Positions 26,264-35,321 of a stretch of 64,000 nt of DNA are shown piece by piece. Numbering within the stretch: the first letter of the stretch is position 1; each line of letters starts with the position of its first letter. The notes under the pieces were generated by a model. The model made no database searches. It saw only the letters and a program-made list of their open reading frames with translations, and was not told the origin of the DNA. Both the position numbers and the translations under genes were made by a program. Where the stretch lies: NCBI RefSeq assembly GCF_000740795.1, contig NZ_JGYG01000010.1, positions 62,001 to 126,000 of the forward strand, read 5' to 3'. This DNA comes from Haematobacter massiliensis (GTDB lineage Bacteria; Pseudomonadota; Alphaproteobacteria; Rhodobacterales; Rhodobacteraceae).

Positions 26264-27064
26264 TCACTGGCCGTTCAACAGCGCCATTGCCTCGGCATGG
26301 ATGTCCGCATTGGCGGCGGCAAGGATCCGCCCGCCGTCATGAGCTGCCCCTCCGCGCCAGTCGGTCACGATGCCGCCCGCCGCCTCTATCACTGCGATGG
26401 GGGCCTGCACGTCATAGGGTTGCAGGCCCGCTTCGATCACCAGATCGATCTGCCCGGCAGCAACCAACGCATAGGCGTAGCAATCCATTCCGTAGCGCGT
26501 GAGCCGCGCAGCCTCCGAGACTCGGCGGAAAGCCGCCCCTTCCTCCGGGCTGCCGACTTCGGGGAATGTCGAGAACAGGATGGCTTCCGAGAGCGGGCGG
26601 GGGGGACGGGTCTTCAGCACCCGCCGCCCTTGGGGGCCATCCATCTCCGACATGCCAAGCCCACCCCGGAAGCGCTCACCGATATAAGGCTGGTCGATCA
26701 GCCCGAACACCGGGCCGTCTGCGTCTGCGACGGAGATCAGCACGCCCCAGGTCGGGGTGCCGGACAGGTAGCCGCGCGTGCCGTCAATCGGATCGAGCAC
26801 CCAGGTCAGGCCGCTGCTGCCCGCTTCCCGCCCGAACTCCTCGCCGAGAATGCCATCCTGCGGACGCTCGCGAGAAAGAATGGCGCGCATCTCCTGCTCC
26901 GCCAACCGATCTGCGACGGTGACAGGATCGAACCGGGCGATCTCCTTGCTCTCTGCCGAGAGGCCGAGACTGCGGAAATGTCGCAGCGTCGCCGTGCGGG
27001 CCGCGTCGGCCAAGGCATCCGCCGTCGTGATGAGGGAAGCGCGGGTTTCTGCGTCGATCGTCAT
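26264..27064 (-). CDS. hisN: Histidinol-phosphatase, inositol monophosphatase family (HisN)
   Basis: The 266-residue IMPase-fold enzyme has the metal-binding motifs GEEFG, DPIDGTRGYL and YDVQAPIAVIEAAGG. The combination is characteristic of the HisN-type histidinol-phosphatases that carry out the penultimate histidine step in alphaproteobacteria lacking the HisB-type phosphatase. Other inositol or sulfur-nucleotide phosphatases of the fold cannot be fully excluded. Other his genes lie near 17-19 kb. Confidence 0.88.
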   Translation of the reverse strand: MTIDAETRASLITTADALADAARTATLRHFRSLGLSAESKEIARFDPVTVADRLAEQEMRAILSRERPQDGILGEEFGREAGSSGLTWVLDPIDGTRGYLSGTPTWGVLISVADADGPVFGLIDQPYIGERFRGGLGMSEMDGPQGRRVLKTRPPRPLSEAILFSTFPEVGSPEEGAAFRRVSEAARLTRYGMDCYAYALVAAGQIDLVIEAGLQPYDVQAPIAVIEAAGGIVTDWRGGAAHDGGRILAAANADIHAEAMALLNGQ

Positions 27065-27155
27065 GATATGCTCCGGCGGATAGACTGCCGGTAGCGGTCC
27101 GCATCCGGCCCGTCAAGCGGGCCGGCGCCGGGAGAGCGTTTGAAACCGCGGGCTT

Positions 27156-27515
27156 TCAGGCCGCGTCGCTGAGAACACGCGCGAGCTCAAACAGCCGGCG
27201 GCGCTGGTTTTCCGGGATAGCATAGTAGGAGCGGACGAGTTCCAGCGCTTCCTTGTCGGCGAGGATATCCCCCTCGGCCACCCTATCGGGGGCATCCGAT
27301 TCGAGCCCTTCAAAGAAGAAGCTGACCGGTACCGCGAGTGCCTCGGCGATATCCCATAGACGGGACGCGCTGATGCGGTTCATTCCCGTTTCATATTTCT
27401 GGATTTGCTGGAACTTGATGCCGACTTTATCCGCAAGCTGCTGCTGCGTCATGCCAACCATCCAACGACGATGGCGGACGCGCTTGCCGACATGCACATC
27501 GACGGGGTGCTTCAT
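27156..27515 (-). CDS. XRE-family helix-turn-helix regulator
   Basis: The 119-residue protein has an N-terminal HTH (QQQLADKVGIKFQQIQKYET, residues about 24-43) and a C-terminal helical tail ending in a RRRLFELARVL segment. It resembles small Cro/C1-type regulators conserved in alphaproteobacteria. Its targets are unknown. ATG at 27515 has GGAG eight bases before it; a GTG one codon upstream is also in frame. Confidence 0.88.
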   Translation of the reverse strand: MKHPVDVHVGKRVRHRRWMVGMTQQQLADKVGIKFQQIQKYETGMNRISASRLWDIAEALAVPVSFFFEGLESDAPDRVAEGDILADKEALELVRSYYAIPENQRRRLFELARVLSDAA

Positions 27516-27753
27516 CACTCACTCCTCACTAACCGGGAAACCTAAAGGCGCCCATAACCTAAATAAGCAAATTTCGTGCCAACCAGAATGCCGCAACCAC
27601 AAAAAGTTTCGGCAATTACTTTTATAACTTTTATCAACTCTGAGGTGAACAAGTTTATGCGGGCTCACTCACACTTTTGAAAAATTTTAGAAGAAAAGCC
27701 GCAGTATTTTAAGCTTCTCATTTGCAGAAAGCAAAAATTCTGCTGCTGATTTC
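27516..27753. other. AT-rich intergenic region between XRE and LysR genes
   Basis: These 238 bases are clearly AT-richer than the flanks and hold no convincing gene. The half near the LysR stop contains a small inverted repeat (GCAGAA at 27724-27729 with TTCTGC at 27738-27743) that could end the LysR message. The half near 27516 should hold the XRE promoter. No strong sigma-70 pair stood out. Confidence 0.5.
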
Positions 27754-28644
27754 CTATTCTGCAACGTGCAACCGCAAAGGCTCGCGCAACCCCTGCCCTC
27801 CATAGGCCTGACGGAACGCCTGCGCGAGCGCGTCGCGAATCTCCTTGTTGCCTCCGCCCGCCCGATAAAGGCAGATCTGCGTCCAGCCCAGGTCCGGCAG
27901 ATTGGCCTCCGACGGGACGAGAGCGCACCCATGCGGGAGCACGCCGTCGATCCGAACCGTGACCGCCAGGTCCGCCGCTGCCGTCGCCTCCATCACATGC
28001 TCCGATTGACCATCGAACGCCATCTCCCACGGTATGTCGGCACGATCAAGCGCTGCAATCGCCAGCGGCCGGAATCGGCAGCGTTCCTCGAATGCCAGCC
28101 GCAGCGGGCGTTTCTGCGCTGCCGTTCCCCCCGGAGCGCCGATCCACACCAGCTCTCGCTCAGCCAGAACCTCGCCGTCCTCACTCACGTTTTCTTCCGT
28201 CGTCAGGATGAAATCCAGCTCTCCCCGCCCGAAAGCGGCTTTCAGCGTGGTCGTGAAGGAGGAGACGAGATTGATCCTCATCCGGGGATAGAGCGCGGCG
28301 AACCGCTGAAGGATCATCGGAATCTGCGGATAAACGATGTCATGCGGCACACCGATGCGCAGTTCGCCTTCATAGACATCCGCTGTCAGCCGGGCGAGCG
28401 CTTCATCATTCAGTTCAAGCATTCGCCGCGCATAGGTGAGGAGCTGCTCCCCTTCCGCCGAAAGCGACATCCGTCGTGCACTGCGACAGAAGAGCTGGAG
28501 CGCGAGTGAATCCTCCAGTCGCCGGATCTGCATCGACACGGCGGATTGCGTCAGGTTCAGAAGGCCGGCGGCCCGTGTCACGCCACCGGATTCCGCCACC
28601 GTGACAAATGAACGCAGGGCGACAAGATCGAGATTTCTGAGCAT
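27754..28644 (-). CDS. LysR-family transcriptional regulator
   Basis: The 296-residue regulator has a winged HTH at the N-terminus (GVTRAAGLLNLTQSAVSMQIRR region, residues about 21-42) and a periplasmic-binding-protein-like effector domain beginning near residue 85 (GELRIGVPHD). The ATG at 28644 gives the usual LysR start (LRNLDLVALRSF). It is divergent from the DUF1127 gene, and the shared intergenic region holds inverted repeats that may be its own sites. The inducer is unknown. Confidence 0.92.
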   Translation of the reverse strand: MLRNLDLVALRSFVTVAESGGVTRAAGLLNLTQSAVSMQIRRLEDSLALQLFCRSARRMSLSAEGEQLLTYARRMLELNDEALARLTADVYEGELRIGVPHDIVYPQIPMILQRFAALYPRMRINLVSSFTTTLKAAFGRGELDFILTTEENVSEDGEVLAERELVWIGAPGGTAAQKRPLRLAFEERCRFRPLAIAALDRADIPWEMAFDGQSEHVMEATAAADLAVTVRIDGVLPHGCALVPSEANLPDLGWTQICLYRAGGGNKEIRDALAQAFRQAYGGQGLREPLRLHVAE

Positions 28645-28656
28645 CACACACCTTGA

Positions 28657-28692
28657 TGATATACAGCACAAACATTCGTTTTCATTATATCA
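28657..28692. promoter_or_regulatory. Inverted repeat upstream of the LysR gene
   Basis: TGATATA at 28657-28663 pairs perfectly with TATATCA at 28686-28692 across 22 bases. It sits just before the lysR start and could be an autoregulatory site. LysR proteins usually bind dyads with a shorter spacing, so this is tentative. Confidence 0.35.
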
Positions 28693-28728
28693 TGACAGAC
28701 CTCATATCTGACAGCAGAAATCGTAGAT

Positions 28729-28748
28729 GACCGGTCGAGGTACCGGTC
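28729..28748. promoter_or_regulatory. GACCGGT inverted repeat before the DUF1127 gene
   Basis: GACCGGT and ACCGGTC form a perfect 7-bp dyad with a 6-base spacer. It ends 18 bases before the DUF1127 start, between it and the AGAGG ribosome-binding site. It could be an operator or an RNA hairpin controlling translation. Confidence 0.4.
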
Positions 28749-28766
28749 AAAACAAGAGGTCGGATC

Positions 28767-29003
28767 ATGTTCGGTGTATTCACAGCTCCTTTAAGCCGTT
28801 TCATCAGCAACACCGGAACGGCTCGCAACACCCGGAAATCACTTACGGATCGCGTTCTTGACGCGCAATCCCTCCGCCGTCAGCGGTTGCATCTCGGCGC
28901 CCTGGACGACAGGCTTCTCGACGATATCGGTCTGAGCCGTGACGAGGCGGACGGCGAAGTGAAACGGCGCGCATGGGATGTGCCATCGCATTGGCGCCGC
29001 TAA
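28767..29003 (+). CDS. DUF1127 domain-containing small protein
   Basis: This 78-residue Arg-rich protein has the DUF1127 core near its end (LDDRLLDDIGLSRDEAD). Relatives in alphaproteobacteria influence phosphate, carbon and small-RNA regulation. The exact role here is unknown. It has AGAGG before the ATG and is divergent from the LysR gene. Confidence 0.85.
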   Translation: MFGVFTAPLSRFISNTGTARNTRKSLTDRVLDAQSLRRQRLHLGALDDRLLDDIGLSRDEADGEVKRRAWDVPSHWRR

Positions 29004-29149
29004 GGGATAGCAAGCCGATATTGATAGCCCCGGCCTGAATGGCCGGTGGCTTAACCCGCTTGAAAGATATTGCCGCGATACCGAAATTGGGGGAGATCAC
29101 CCGGCCTCTGTCTGGAGCCGGGGAGATTGCTGAATATATGGAGGAATTG

Positions 29150-29872
29150 ATGGCAGACTACAATTCGGTCCGCATGGGTCAGGCGGGTGTCCGAACCGCG
29201 CAGATCGATGAGGGTCTTCGCGCTCATATGAACAAGGTCTACGGACTTATGTCCGCCGGTCTCGGCGTGACGGCGCTCGTGGCCTGGTTCGTCGGCTCCA
29301 ACCCGGCGCTGCTGGCACAGATCTTCGGCTCGCCGCTGAAATGGGTGGTGATGTTTGCCCCGCTGATCGTCGTTTTCGGCTTCAGCGCCATGATCAACCG
29401 GCTTAGCCAATCCGCCGCGCAGGGGGTGTTCTTCCTCTTTGCGGCGCTCATGGGCCTGTCGATCAGCTATATCTTTGCTGCCTATACCGGCATTTCGATT
29501 GCGCAGACCTTCCTTGTCACCGCGATCGCCTTTGCGGGCCTGAGCCTCTACGGCTATACGACCAAGCGCGACTTGTCGGGCATGGGCACTTTCCTGGTGA
29601 TGGGTCTGATCGGCCTGATCGTCGCGTCCATCGTGAACATTTTCCTTGGCTCGCCCGCGGTAATGTTTGCGATCTCCGTGATCGGTGTTCTGATCTTCGC
29701 TGGTCTGACGGCGTATGACACGCAGAACATCAAAAGCACCTATGTGCAGATGGCGAGCACCGGCGACACCGAATGGCTGGGCAAATCCGCGATCATGGGT
29801 GCGCTGAGCCTTTATCTGAACTTCCTGAACATGTTCATGTTCCTGCTGCAGTTCATGGGCAACCGCGAATAA
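29150..29872 (+). CDS. Bax inhibitor-1/YccA family membrane protein
   Basis: The 240-residue protein has about seven hydrophobic segments beginning near residue 30 and the family-typical GLTAYDTQNIK near the end, whose acidic residue is part of the calcium/proton-sensing site in relatives. Bacterial members are inner-membrane proteins linked to FtsH or ion leak. The ATG at 29150 is chosen because GGAGG lies six bases upstream. A good terminator follows. Confidence 0.92.
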   Translation: MADYNSVRMGQAGVRTAQIDEGLRAHMNKVYGLMSAGLGVTALVAWFVGSNPALLAQIFGSPLKWVVMFAPLIVVFGFSAMINRLSQSAAQGVFFLFAALMGLSISYIFAAYTGISIAQTFLVTAIAFAGLSLYGYTTKRDLSGMGTFLVMGLIGLIVASIVNIFLGSPAVMFAISVIGVLIFAGLTAYDTQNIKSTYVQMASTGDTEWLGKSAIMGALSLYLNFLNMFMFLLQFMGNRE

Positions 29873-29890
29873 GCGGGCCGCTCACAAGGC

Positions 29891-29922
29891 AAGGGGGCCG
29901 GTCGTTACGACCGGCCCTTTTT
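29891..29922 (+). terminator. Rho-independent terminator after the BI-1 gene
   Basis: A perfect 10-bp stem (GGGCCGGTCG with CGACCGGCCC) closes a 3-base TTA loop. It is flanked by AAGG and followed by five T. It may also serve the convergent LLM gene on the other strand, because the flank is A-rich. Confidence 0.85.
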
Positions 29923-29931
29923 CGTACGGCT

Positions 29932-30933
29932 CTACACCATAGCCTCTGCGCCTATCTCCTGCATGGCCTTTGCTGCCAGGTCGAAAGAATGCAGACGCGC
30001 GGCATGGTCATGTATCTGTCCGGTCAGCATGACCTCATCGGGGCGATAGCGCTCTATCAGCGCGCTCAATTCCCGGCGGATGGTCTCAGGTGAACCGGTC
30101 GCGGAGCAGGACAGCGCCTCTTCAACGGAGGCCCGCAAAGATGCCGGCACGAGACTTTCGATATCCTTGACCGGGGGCGGAAATTTACCGGGTTGACCGG
30201 TGCGCAGACGGGCGAATGACAGTATCATCGACGTCCGCAGGTACTTCGCCGCCGCATCCGTATCCGCCGCAAAGACCCCTATCGCCATCATGAAATGCGG
30301 CTTCTCCAACTGCGGAGAGGGGCGAAAACTGCTGCGGTATGTCTCGGCAGCCTGGGCCAGCATCGCAGGGGCGAAATGCGAGGCGAAGGCATATGGCAAC
30401 CCCAAGTATGCCGCCAGTTGCGCGCCGAAGAGGCTAGACCCAAGAATCCAAACCGGGACATGCGTTCCCTCGCCCGGAACCGCGCGGATACGGGCTGCAG
30501 GATCCGCATCCCCCATGAAGCGGATGAGGTCAACCACGTCCTGCGGAAAACCGTCACCATTGTCGTGACTGCGCCGAAGGGCATGCGCAGTCGCCATGTC
30601 GGTGCCGGGCGCCCGTCCAAGGCCGAGATCAATGCGGCCTGGATAAAGCTCCGCCAGCGTTCCGAACTGCTCGGCGATCACAAGTGGCGAGTGGTTGGGC
30701 AGCATGATGCCGCCTGCTCCAACACGGATCCTCTCTGTTGCTTCGGCGACGTTCCCGATGACGACGGCAGTCGCGGCCGAGGCGATACCCGGCATGCCGT
30801 GGTGCTCGGCAAGCCAGAACCGGTGGTAGCCCCATTTCTCGGCGTGCTGGGCAAGATCCCGGCTGTTCGCAAAGGCTTGGGAGATACTCTGCCCCTCGCC
30901 AATAGGCGCGAGGTCGAGGAGTGAATATTGCAT
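29932..30933 (-). CDS. LLM-class flavin-dependent oxidoreductase
   Basis: The 333-residue luciferase-like monooxygenase has [13 protein letters not shown] at the start, the [18 protein letters not shown] substrate/flavin region, and [11 protein letters not shown]. It fits the alkanal-monooxygenase-like subgroup that uses reduced FMN. The substrate is unknown. The ATG at 30933 follows GGGAAAGGGGAAG. No flavin reductase lies beside it. Confidence 0.9.
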   Translation of the reverse strand: MQYSLLDLAPIGEGQSISQAFANSRDLAQHAEKWGYHRFWLAEHHGMPGIASAATAVVIGNVAEATERIRVGAGGIMLPNHSPLVIAEQFGTLAELYPGRIDLGLGRAPGTDMATAHALRRSHDNGDGFPQDVVDLIRFMGDADPAARIRAVPGEGTHVPVWILGSSLFGAQLAAYLGLPYAFASHFAPAMLAQAAETYRSSFRPSPQLEKPHFMMAIGVFAADTDAAAKYLRTSMILSFARLRTGQPGKFPPPVKDIESLVPASLRASVEEALSCSATGSPETIRRELSALIERYRPDEVMLTGQIHDHAARLHSFDLAAKAMQEIGAEAMV

Positions 30934-30989
30934 GGTCTTCCCCTTTCCCTTCCTATGTGGGGCGGGAAAGGGAGGAATGAAACCGTGGT

Positions 30990-31709
30990 TCAGGCGCTGA
31001 GCGCTGCTTTGGCCTTCGCCGGCATTGCGTCTTCCAAGGGATCGCGCAGCACATATCCCCGTCCCCACACCGTTTCGATGTAGTTCTCTCCGCCGGTTGC
31101 CTCCGACAGCTTCTTGCGCAGCTTGCAGATGAAGACGTCGATGATCTTCAGCTCCGGTTCGTCCATCCCTCCATAGAGGTGATTGAGAAACATCTCCTTG
31201 GTCAGCGTCGTCCCTTTACGCAGGCTCAGAAGTTCCAGCATCTGATATTCCTTGCCGGTAAGATGAACCGGACGGCCAGCGACATCCACCGTCTTGGCGT
31301 CCAGATTGACGCTGAGCTTGCCGGTCGGAATGACCGGTTGCGAGTGCCCCTTGGACCGGCGGACGATCGCATGGATGCGGGCGATAAGCTCGTCGCGATG
31401 AAACGGCTTGGTCATGTAGTCGTCCGCGCCGAAGCCGAAACCCTTGATCTTGGAATCCGTGTCGTCAGACCCGGAGAGGATCAGGATCGGCGTGGAGATC
31501 CTTGCCATGCGAAGCTGGCGAAGGACTTCATGACCGTTCATGTCCGGCAGGTTGAGATCCAGCAGAATCAGGTCGTAGTCGTACAGCTTCGCGAGATCGA
31601 TGCCCTCCTCCCCCATATCCGTGCAATAGACGTTGAGGTTCGCGTGGTTCAGCATCAGTTCGATGCTGCGCGCAGTGGTGGGATCATCTTCCACCAGCAG
31701 AATTCGCAT
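30990..31709 (-). CDS. ctrA: Cell-cycle response regulator CtrA
   Basis: CtrA is the alphaproteobacterial master regulator; in Rhodobacterales it mainly controls motility, gene-transfer and quorum functions. The receiver domain has the acidic pocket VEDDP and phosphoacceptor Asp51 ([14 protein letters not shown]). The OmpR-type winged helix has the highly conserved [30 protein letters not shown]-like region. I chose ATG at 31709 because GGAGG lies seven bases before it; the ATG two codons upstream sits too close to that site. sciP is next upstream and cckA lies near 50 kb. Confidence 0.97.
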   Translation of the reverse strand: MRILLVEDDPTTARSIELMLNHANLNVYCTDMGEEGIDLAKLYDYDLILLDLNLPDMNGHEVLRQLRMARISTPILILSGSDDTDSKIKGFGFGADDYMTKPFHRDELIARIHAIVRRSKGHSQPVIPTGKLSVNLDAKTVDVAGRPVHLTGKEYQMLELLSLRKGTTLTKEMFLNHLYGGMDEPELKIIDVFICKLRKKLSEATGGENYIETVWGRGYVLRDPLEDAMPAKAKAALSA

Positions 31710-31756
31710 TATCATCCCTCCGGTTAGCTTAACGGTTTCACCCTGCGGTAGAAGGG

Positions 31757-31771
31757 TTAATTACACGTTAC
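31757..31771 (-). promoter_or_regulatory. Possible CtrA box upstream of ctrA
   Basis: TTAA-N7-TTAC matches the palindromic CtrA consensus in seven of eight positions. It lies 47 bases before the ctrA start, in the 80-base gap after sciP, where an autoregulatory site would be expected. Confidence 0.45.
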
Positions 31772-31789
31772 CGTGGATGAATATAGATA

Positions 31790-32077
31790 TCATTCAACCG
31801 ATGGTTGTCTATACCGCTGAATTGTCGTGACTTTCAGGCCACTTTCCCCGTAGGTGGCAACTGCATTTGACCACAGATCCAGTTCCTCCTCCGACAGCGC
31901 GTAGCGATCCATAGCTTCTTCCCGGGACAGCAGCCCATATGTGACGGCGCGCACCACGAGGGCTTTCCGGCTTGCAACCCAGCGCCGGGTATCGGGAGGC
32001 GGCAGGTCCGCGCGTGACAGAATGGTGCCATCGGGAAGGGTTACGGTACGCCGTCCGCCCACTTTTTTAAGATACAT
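31790..32077 (-). CDS. sciP: CtrA inhibitor SciP (DUF1153)
   Basis: The 95-residue protein matches SciP, which in Caulobacter binds CtrA and blocks its promoter activation after swarmer-cell birth. It has a beta-rich start ([15 protein letters not shown]), then a helix-turn-helix ([20 protein letters not shown]). The ATG at 32077 gives the family start. It lies directly upstream of ctrA on the same strand, so the inhibitor and its target may be co-expressed. Confidence 0.92.
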   Translation of the reverse strand: MYLKKVGGRRTVTLPDGTILSRADLPPPDTRRWVASRKALVVRAVTYGLLSREEAMDRYALSEEELDLWSNAVATYGESGLKVTTIQRYRQPSVE

Positions 32078-32134
32078 GCTCGACTTCCTCTCCACCGACG
32101 TTGCTGCCGGCGAGACCATTTAGAAGTAGGGGTC

Positions 32135-32149
32135 TTAAGGACAGGTGAA
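32135..32149. promoter_or_regulatory. Weak CtrA-like box between sciP and mnmA
   Basis: TTAA-N7-TGAA has one mismatch to TTAA-N7-TTAA. It lies 57 bases before the sciP start and 60 before mnmA. A single-mismatch site in an AT-richer gap can occur by chance, so support is limited. Confidence 0.25.
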
Positions 32150-32157
32150 GCAGTGGG

Positions 32158-32185
32158 TTGTGAGTTTGTCGAATTTTCCTATATT
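32158..32185 (+). promoter_or_regulatory. Putative sigma-70 promoter of mnmA
   Basis: TTGTGA (32158-32163) and TATATT (32180-32185) are separated by 16 bases, and the -10 element ends 24 bases before the mnmA ATG. The -10 matches the consensus at five of six positions. Confidence 0.4.
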
Positions 32186-32209
32186 GCTTCGCAATCCCAG
32201 AGGTCAGTC

Positions 32210-33349
32210 ATGCCCAGAGACACTGCCGTCAACTCGCTCGGCTTTGCGAAGCCGCCTTCCGAAACGCGCGTCGTCGTCGCCATGTCCGGCGGCGTCGACA
32301 GTTCCGTGGTTGCGGCACAGCTCAAGACCGAAGGGTATGACGTGGTCGGCGTGACGCTTCAGCTTTACGACCACGGTGCGGCGCTTGCGAAGAAAGGGGC
32401 CTGTTGTGCGGGCCGCGACATTCATGATGCGCGTCGCGTGGCAGAGGAAATGGGTTTCCCCCATTACGTCCTCGATTATGAGAACACCTTCCGGGAAGCC
32501 GTCATCGACGAATTCGCCGATGCATATCTGGGCGGTGCAACGCCGGTCCCCTGTATCCGTTGCAATGAGCGGGTGAAGTTCAAGGACTTGCTCGAAACCG
32601 CGAAGGACCTTGAGGCCGATTGCATGGCGACCGGCCACTATATCCAGCGCAAGATGGGCCTTCGGGGTGCAGAGCTGCACCGTGCGGCGGATCCGGCCCG
32701 CGACCAGTCCTACTTTCTGTTCTCCACGACAGCGGAACAGCTCGACTACCTGCGTTTCCCGCTCGGCCATCTGGCGTCGAAGGCGGAGACGAGGGCGCTT
32801 GCCGCACGCTATGGCCTGCCGGTGGCAGACAAGCCCGATAGCCAGGACATCTGTTTCGTGCCCGACGGGAACTATGCCGCGGTCATCGAAAAGCTGCGCC
32901 CGGGTGCCGCCGATCCGGGAGAGGTGGTGGATGCCGACGGTAATGTGCTGGGCGAACATCGCGGGGTGATCCACTATACGGTCGGGCAACGGCGTGGGCT
33001 GGGCATCGGCGGCACGGGTGAGCCGCTGTACGTCATTCGGCTCGATCCGAACAACCGTCGCGTGATTGTCGGCCCCCGTGCCGCTCTGGCGACTCGCCGT
33101 GTTCCGCTTCGGGAGATCAACTGGCTGGGTGACGCGCCCTTTACCTCTCAGCCCGAATGGCATGTGGCGGTGAAGGTCCGGTCGACCCGTCCGCCGCGCG
33201 AAGCGATCCTGCGTCCGCTGTCGGAGACGGAAGCGGAAGTCGAGCTTCTGAACCCCGAAGAAGGTGTCTCCCCCGGGCAGGCCTGCGTGTTCTACGCGCC
33301 GGAAGGCAGCCGAGTGCTGGGCGGCGGTTGGATCTGGCGCGGCCGCTAG
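32210..33349 (+). CDS. mnmA: tRNA 2-thiouridine synthase MnmA
   Basis: MnmA thiolates U34 of Lys, Glu and Gln tRNAs with sulfur delivered by the IscS/Tus relay. The 379-residue protein has the PP-loop [10 protein letters not shown], the catalytic cysteine in [11 protein letters not shown], the second cysteine in [11 protein letters not shown], and [17 protein letters not shown] at 32210 is the family start after an AGAGG site. The stop overlaps lpxB, which converges from the other strand, by four bases. Confidence 0.97.
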   Translation: MPRDTAVNSLGFAKPPSETRVVVAMSGGVDSSVVAAQLKTEGYDVVGVTLQLYDHGAALAKKGACCAGRDIHDARRVAEEMGFPHYVLDYENTFREAVIDEFADAYLGGATPVPCIRCNERVKFKDLLETAKDLEADCMATGHYIQRKMGLRGAELHRAADPARDQSYFLFSTTAEQLDYLRFPLGHLASKAETRALAARYGLPVADKPDSQDICFVPDGNYAAVIEKLRPGAADPGEVVDADGNVLGEHRGVIHYTVGQRRGLGIGGTGEPLYVIRLDPNNRRVIVGPRAALATRRVPLREINWLGDAPFTSQPEWHVAVKVRSTRPPREAILRPLSETEAEVELLNPEEGVSPGQACVFYAPEGSRVLGGGWIWRGR

Positions 33350-34506
33350 GCTCTTGTCAGCAAGGCCGGCGTCACGCGGAGGACCGATCTGGCGGCGCGC
33401 AAGCCCGGTGGCTCGCCCCCGCGGCCGAGACGGTCCATCGTCTTGGCCATCGCCGCCGCCTCCGCCGCGCGAAGCGGCCCGCCTGAAAGCAGTTCGGCCA
33501 GTGCAGGCGCTATCTTCTCGGGCCGGCAGTTCTCGCCGATGAACTCGGGGACGGCGCGCGTATCGCTTACCAGATTGACCAGCGTCGCGGTATCTATCCT
33601 TACCAGCCTGCGGATCAGCATCCATGTGAGCGCATTGAACCGATAGGCGATGACCATGGGCACGCCCGCTGCCGCCAGTTCGAGCGACACGGTACCCGAG
33701 GCCGCAAGGGCCGCATCCGCCGCGCCAAAGGCCGCCCGCTTCATCTCCGGCGCATCGGGAGGCACGATCAATGGCTTGACGGGCCAAGCGGCGGTTGCCT
33801 CGGCCACCAGATCGACCACGCCCCGGACGGTGGGCAGCACGACGCGCGGTCGCTGCGGCAAGGCAGCGATCGTCGCGCCGAAAATCGGGGCAAGGCGCTC
33901 CACTTCCCCCCTCCGGGACCCCGGCAGGACAAGGAGCAGCGGCTCCTCCGGCGCGATATCGTGAGCAAGGCGGAAGCGCAACGCCTCCTCCGGCGTGGCC
34001 TGCGGCTCTGCCACGACCGGATGCCCGACGAAATCGCAGCTCATCCCGGCGGCTTCCATATAGGGCGGCTCGAAGGGCAGGATGGCAAGGACATGATCTA
34101 TCATCCGCGCCATCCGTGCCGCCCGCCCCGGACGCCAGGCCCAGACGGAAGGCGCCACGTAATGCACCGTGCGCAGCTCTGGCCGAACTTCCTTCACTCC
34201 TGCGGCAACGCGGAGGCAGAAATCCGGCGCATCAATGGTGATGAGGACGTCCGGCCGATGCTGCAGAACATCGGCCACGACCTGATCCTTGCGGCGGACG
34301 AGGTGACGATACTTCGGCAGAACTTCCATCAGCCCCATGACGGAGAGTTCCTCCATGGGAAAGAGGCTCTCCAATCCCTCCGCCGCCATTCCGGGGCCGC
34401 CGACCCCCATGAATTCGATGTCGGGAACAAGGGTTCTCAGCCCCCCCATCAGCGCCGCGCCGAGCCTATCTCCCGACGGCTCCCCGGCGACGAGATAGGC
34501 TTTCAC
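33346..34506 (-). CDS. lpxB: Lipid-A-disaccharide synthase
   Basis: LpxB joins UDP-2,3-diacylglucosamine and lipid X to form the lipid A disaccharide at the inner membrane. Motifs include [14 protein letters not shown] at the start, [21 protein letters not shown] and LPGSRRGEV. The start is GTG at 34506 and overlaps the lpxI stop as GTGA; a TTG at 34521 would add five residues. It is the last gene of the fabZ-lpxA-lpxI-lpxB run. Confidence 0.96.
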   Translation of the reverse strand: MKAYLVAGEPSGDRLGAALMGGLRTLVPDIEFMGVGGPGMAAEGLESLFPMEELSVMGLMEVLPKYRHLVRRKDQVVADVLQHRPDVLITIDAPDFCLRVAAGVKEVRPELRTVHYVAPSVWAWRPGRAARMARMIDHVLAILPFEPPYMEAAGMSCDFVGHPVVAEPQATPEEALRFRLAHDIAPEEPLLLVLPGSRRGEVERLAPIFGATIAALPQRPRVVLPTVRGVVDLVAEATAAWPVKPLIVPPDAPEMKRAAFGAADAALAASGTVSLELAAAGVPMVIAYRFNALTWMLIRRLVRIDTATLVNLVSDTRAVPEFIGENCRPEKIAPALAELLSGGPLRAAEAAAMAKTMDRLGRGGEPPGLRAARSVLRVTPALLTRA

Positions 34507-35321
34507 GGCTGCCGCGCCCAAAGGAACAGGCCGGCGGCGTCGGCGATGGACACCATCTCCGCCCGGTCAACAAGCAGGACGCCGCCTGCCTCGAAGGCGA
34601 CGCCGGCAAGCCCTGCCGCGACTGCCTTTTCCACCGTGCGCGGGCCAATGGCGGGCAGGTCCATGCGCCGCTCCTGCCCCGGCTTCGGCGCCTTGTAGAG
34701 CACACCGCGCGCGCCGCCCGGATCGGGGCGAAGACCCTGCATCCCGGCAACCCAGTCGAGCATCGCATCGGTTCCGGGAAGTGACTCCGCCGCGAGGCAC
34801 AGGCCCTGCGCGACAACGGCACCCTGCCCTACATCCGCCGCCCCGATGGCACGAACGATTTCCGCCGCGCGGACGACATCCCGTTCATCGCCTTGCGAGG
34901 GCCGCGCGGCTGTCAGGACGCCCGCTTCAGGCACCAGTTCGGGCGCGATCTCATCCGCGCCGACGACCCTGAACCCATCCTCCTCAAAGATCGCCAGCAC
35001 CTCGCGCAGGATGGTATCATCTCCCCCCTGCATCGCGGCGGCCACGCGGGGAATGAGCTGCATCGTGCGGCTATCAAACTGATCGGGTTCCAGCTTGGGA
35101 CGGCGAAGCCCGCCCGCGAAGATAAGCCGGTCAACGTCAAGTTCGTGCAGACGGTCCATGAAGGGCACGAGGCGCTCGAACCGGAAGGGTTCCACCGCCC
35201 GCCCCTCCACGCTGACGCCAGGCAGGCCGGCAAGCACAAACTCGGCCTCCCGCGCCTCCAGCGTGTCGGCGAGAAGCGCCGGCAGACGACCGGTGCCCGC
35301 GATGATCGCGACCCTGCTCAT
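34503..35321 (-). CDS. lpxI: UDP-2,3-diacylglucosamine pyrophosphatase LpxI
   Basis: The 272-residue DUF1009 protein matches LpxI, the alphaproteobacterial replacement for LpxH. It cleaves UDP-2,3-diacylglucosamine to lipid X and UMP. Segments include RVAIIAGTGRLPALLA, GGLRRPKLEPD, DDTILREVLAIFEEDGF and the late DLPAIGPRTVEKAVAAGLAG. It sits between lpxA and lpxB with ATGA and GTGA overlaps, which supports the assignment. Confidence 0.95.
   Translation of the reverse strand: MSRVAIIAGTGRLPALLADTLEAREAEFVLAGLPGVSVEGRAVEPFRFERLVPFMDRLHELDVDRLIFAGGLRRPKLEPDQFDSRTMQLIPRVAAAMQGGDDTILREVLAIFEEDGFRVVGADEIAPELVPEAGVLTAARPSQGDERDVVRAAEIVRAIGAADVGQGAVVAQGLCLAAESLPGTDAMLDWVAGMQGLRPDPGGARGVLYKAPKPGQERRMDLPAIGPRTVEKAVAAGLAGVAFEAGGVLLVDRAEMVSIADAAGLFLWARQP

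Noticed and set aside
30941-30972. CCCTTTCCC/GGGAAAGGG inverted repeat considered as a ctrA-side terminator
   Set aside because: It overlaps the ribosome-binding region of the LLM gene and is a simple purine/pyrimidine tract with a 14-base loop and no T-tract.
32204-33787. A 527-codon open frame on the - strand opposite mnmA
   Set aside because: It is antisense to a clear mnmA and runs on into lpxB territory; no motif supports it.
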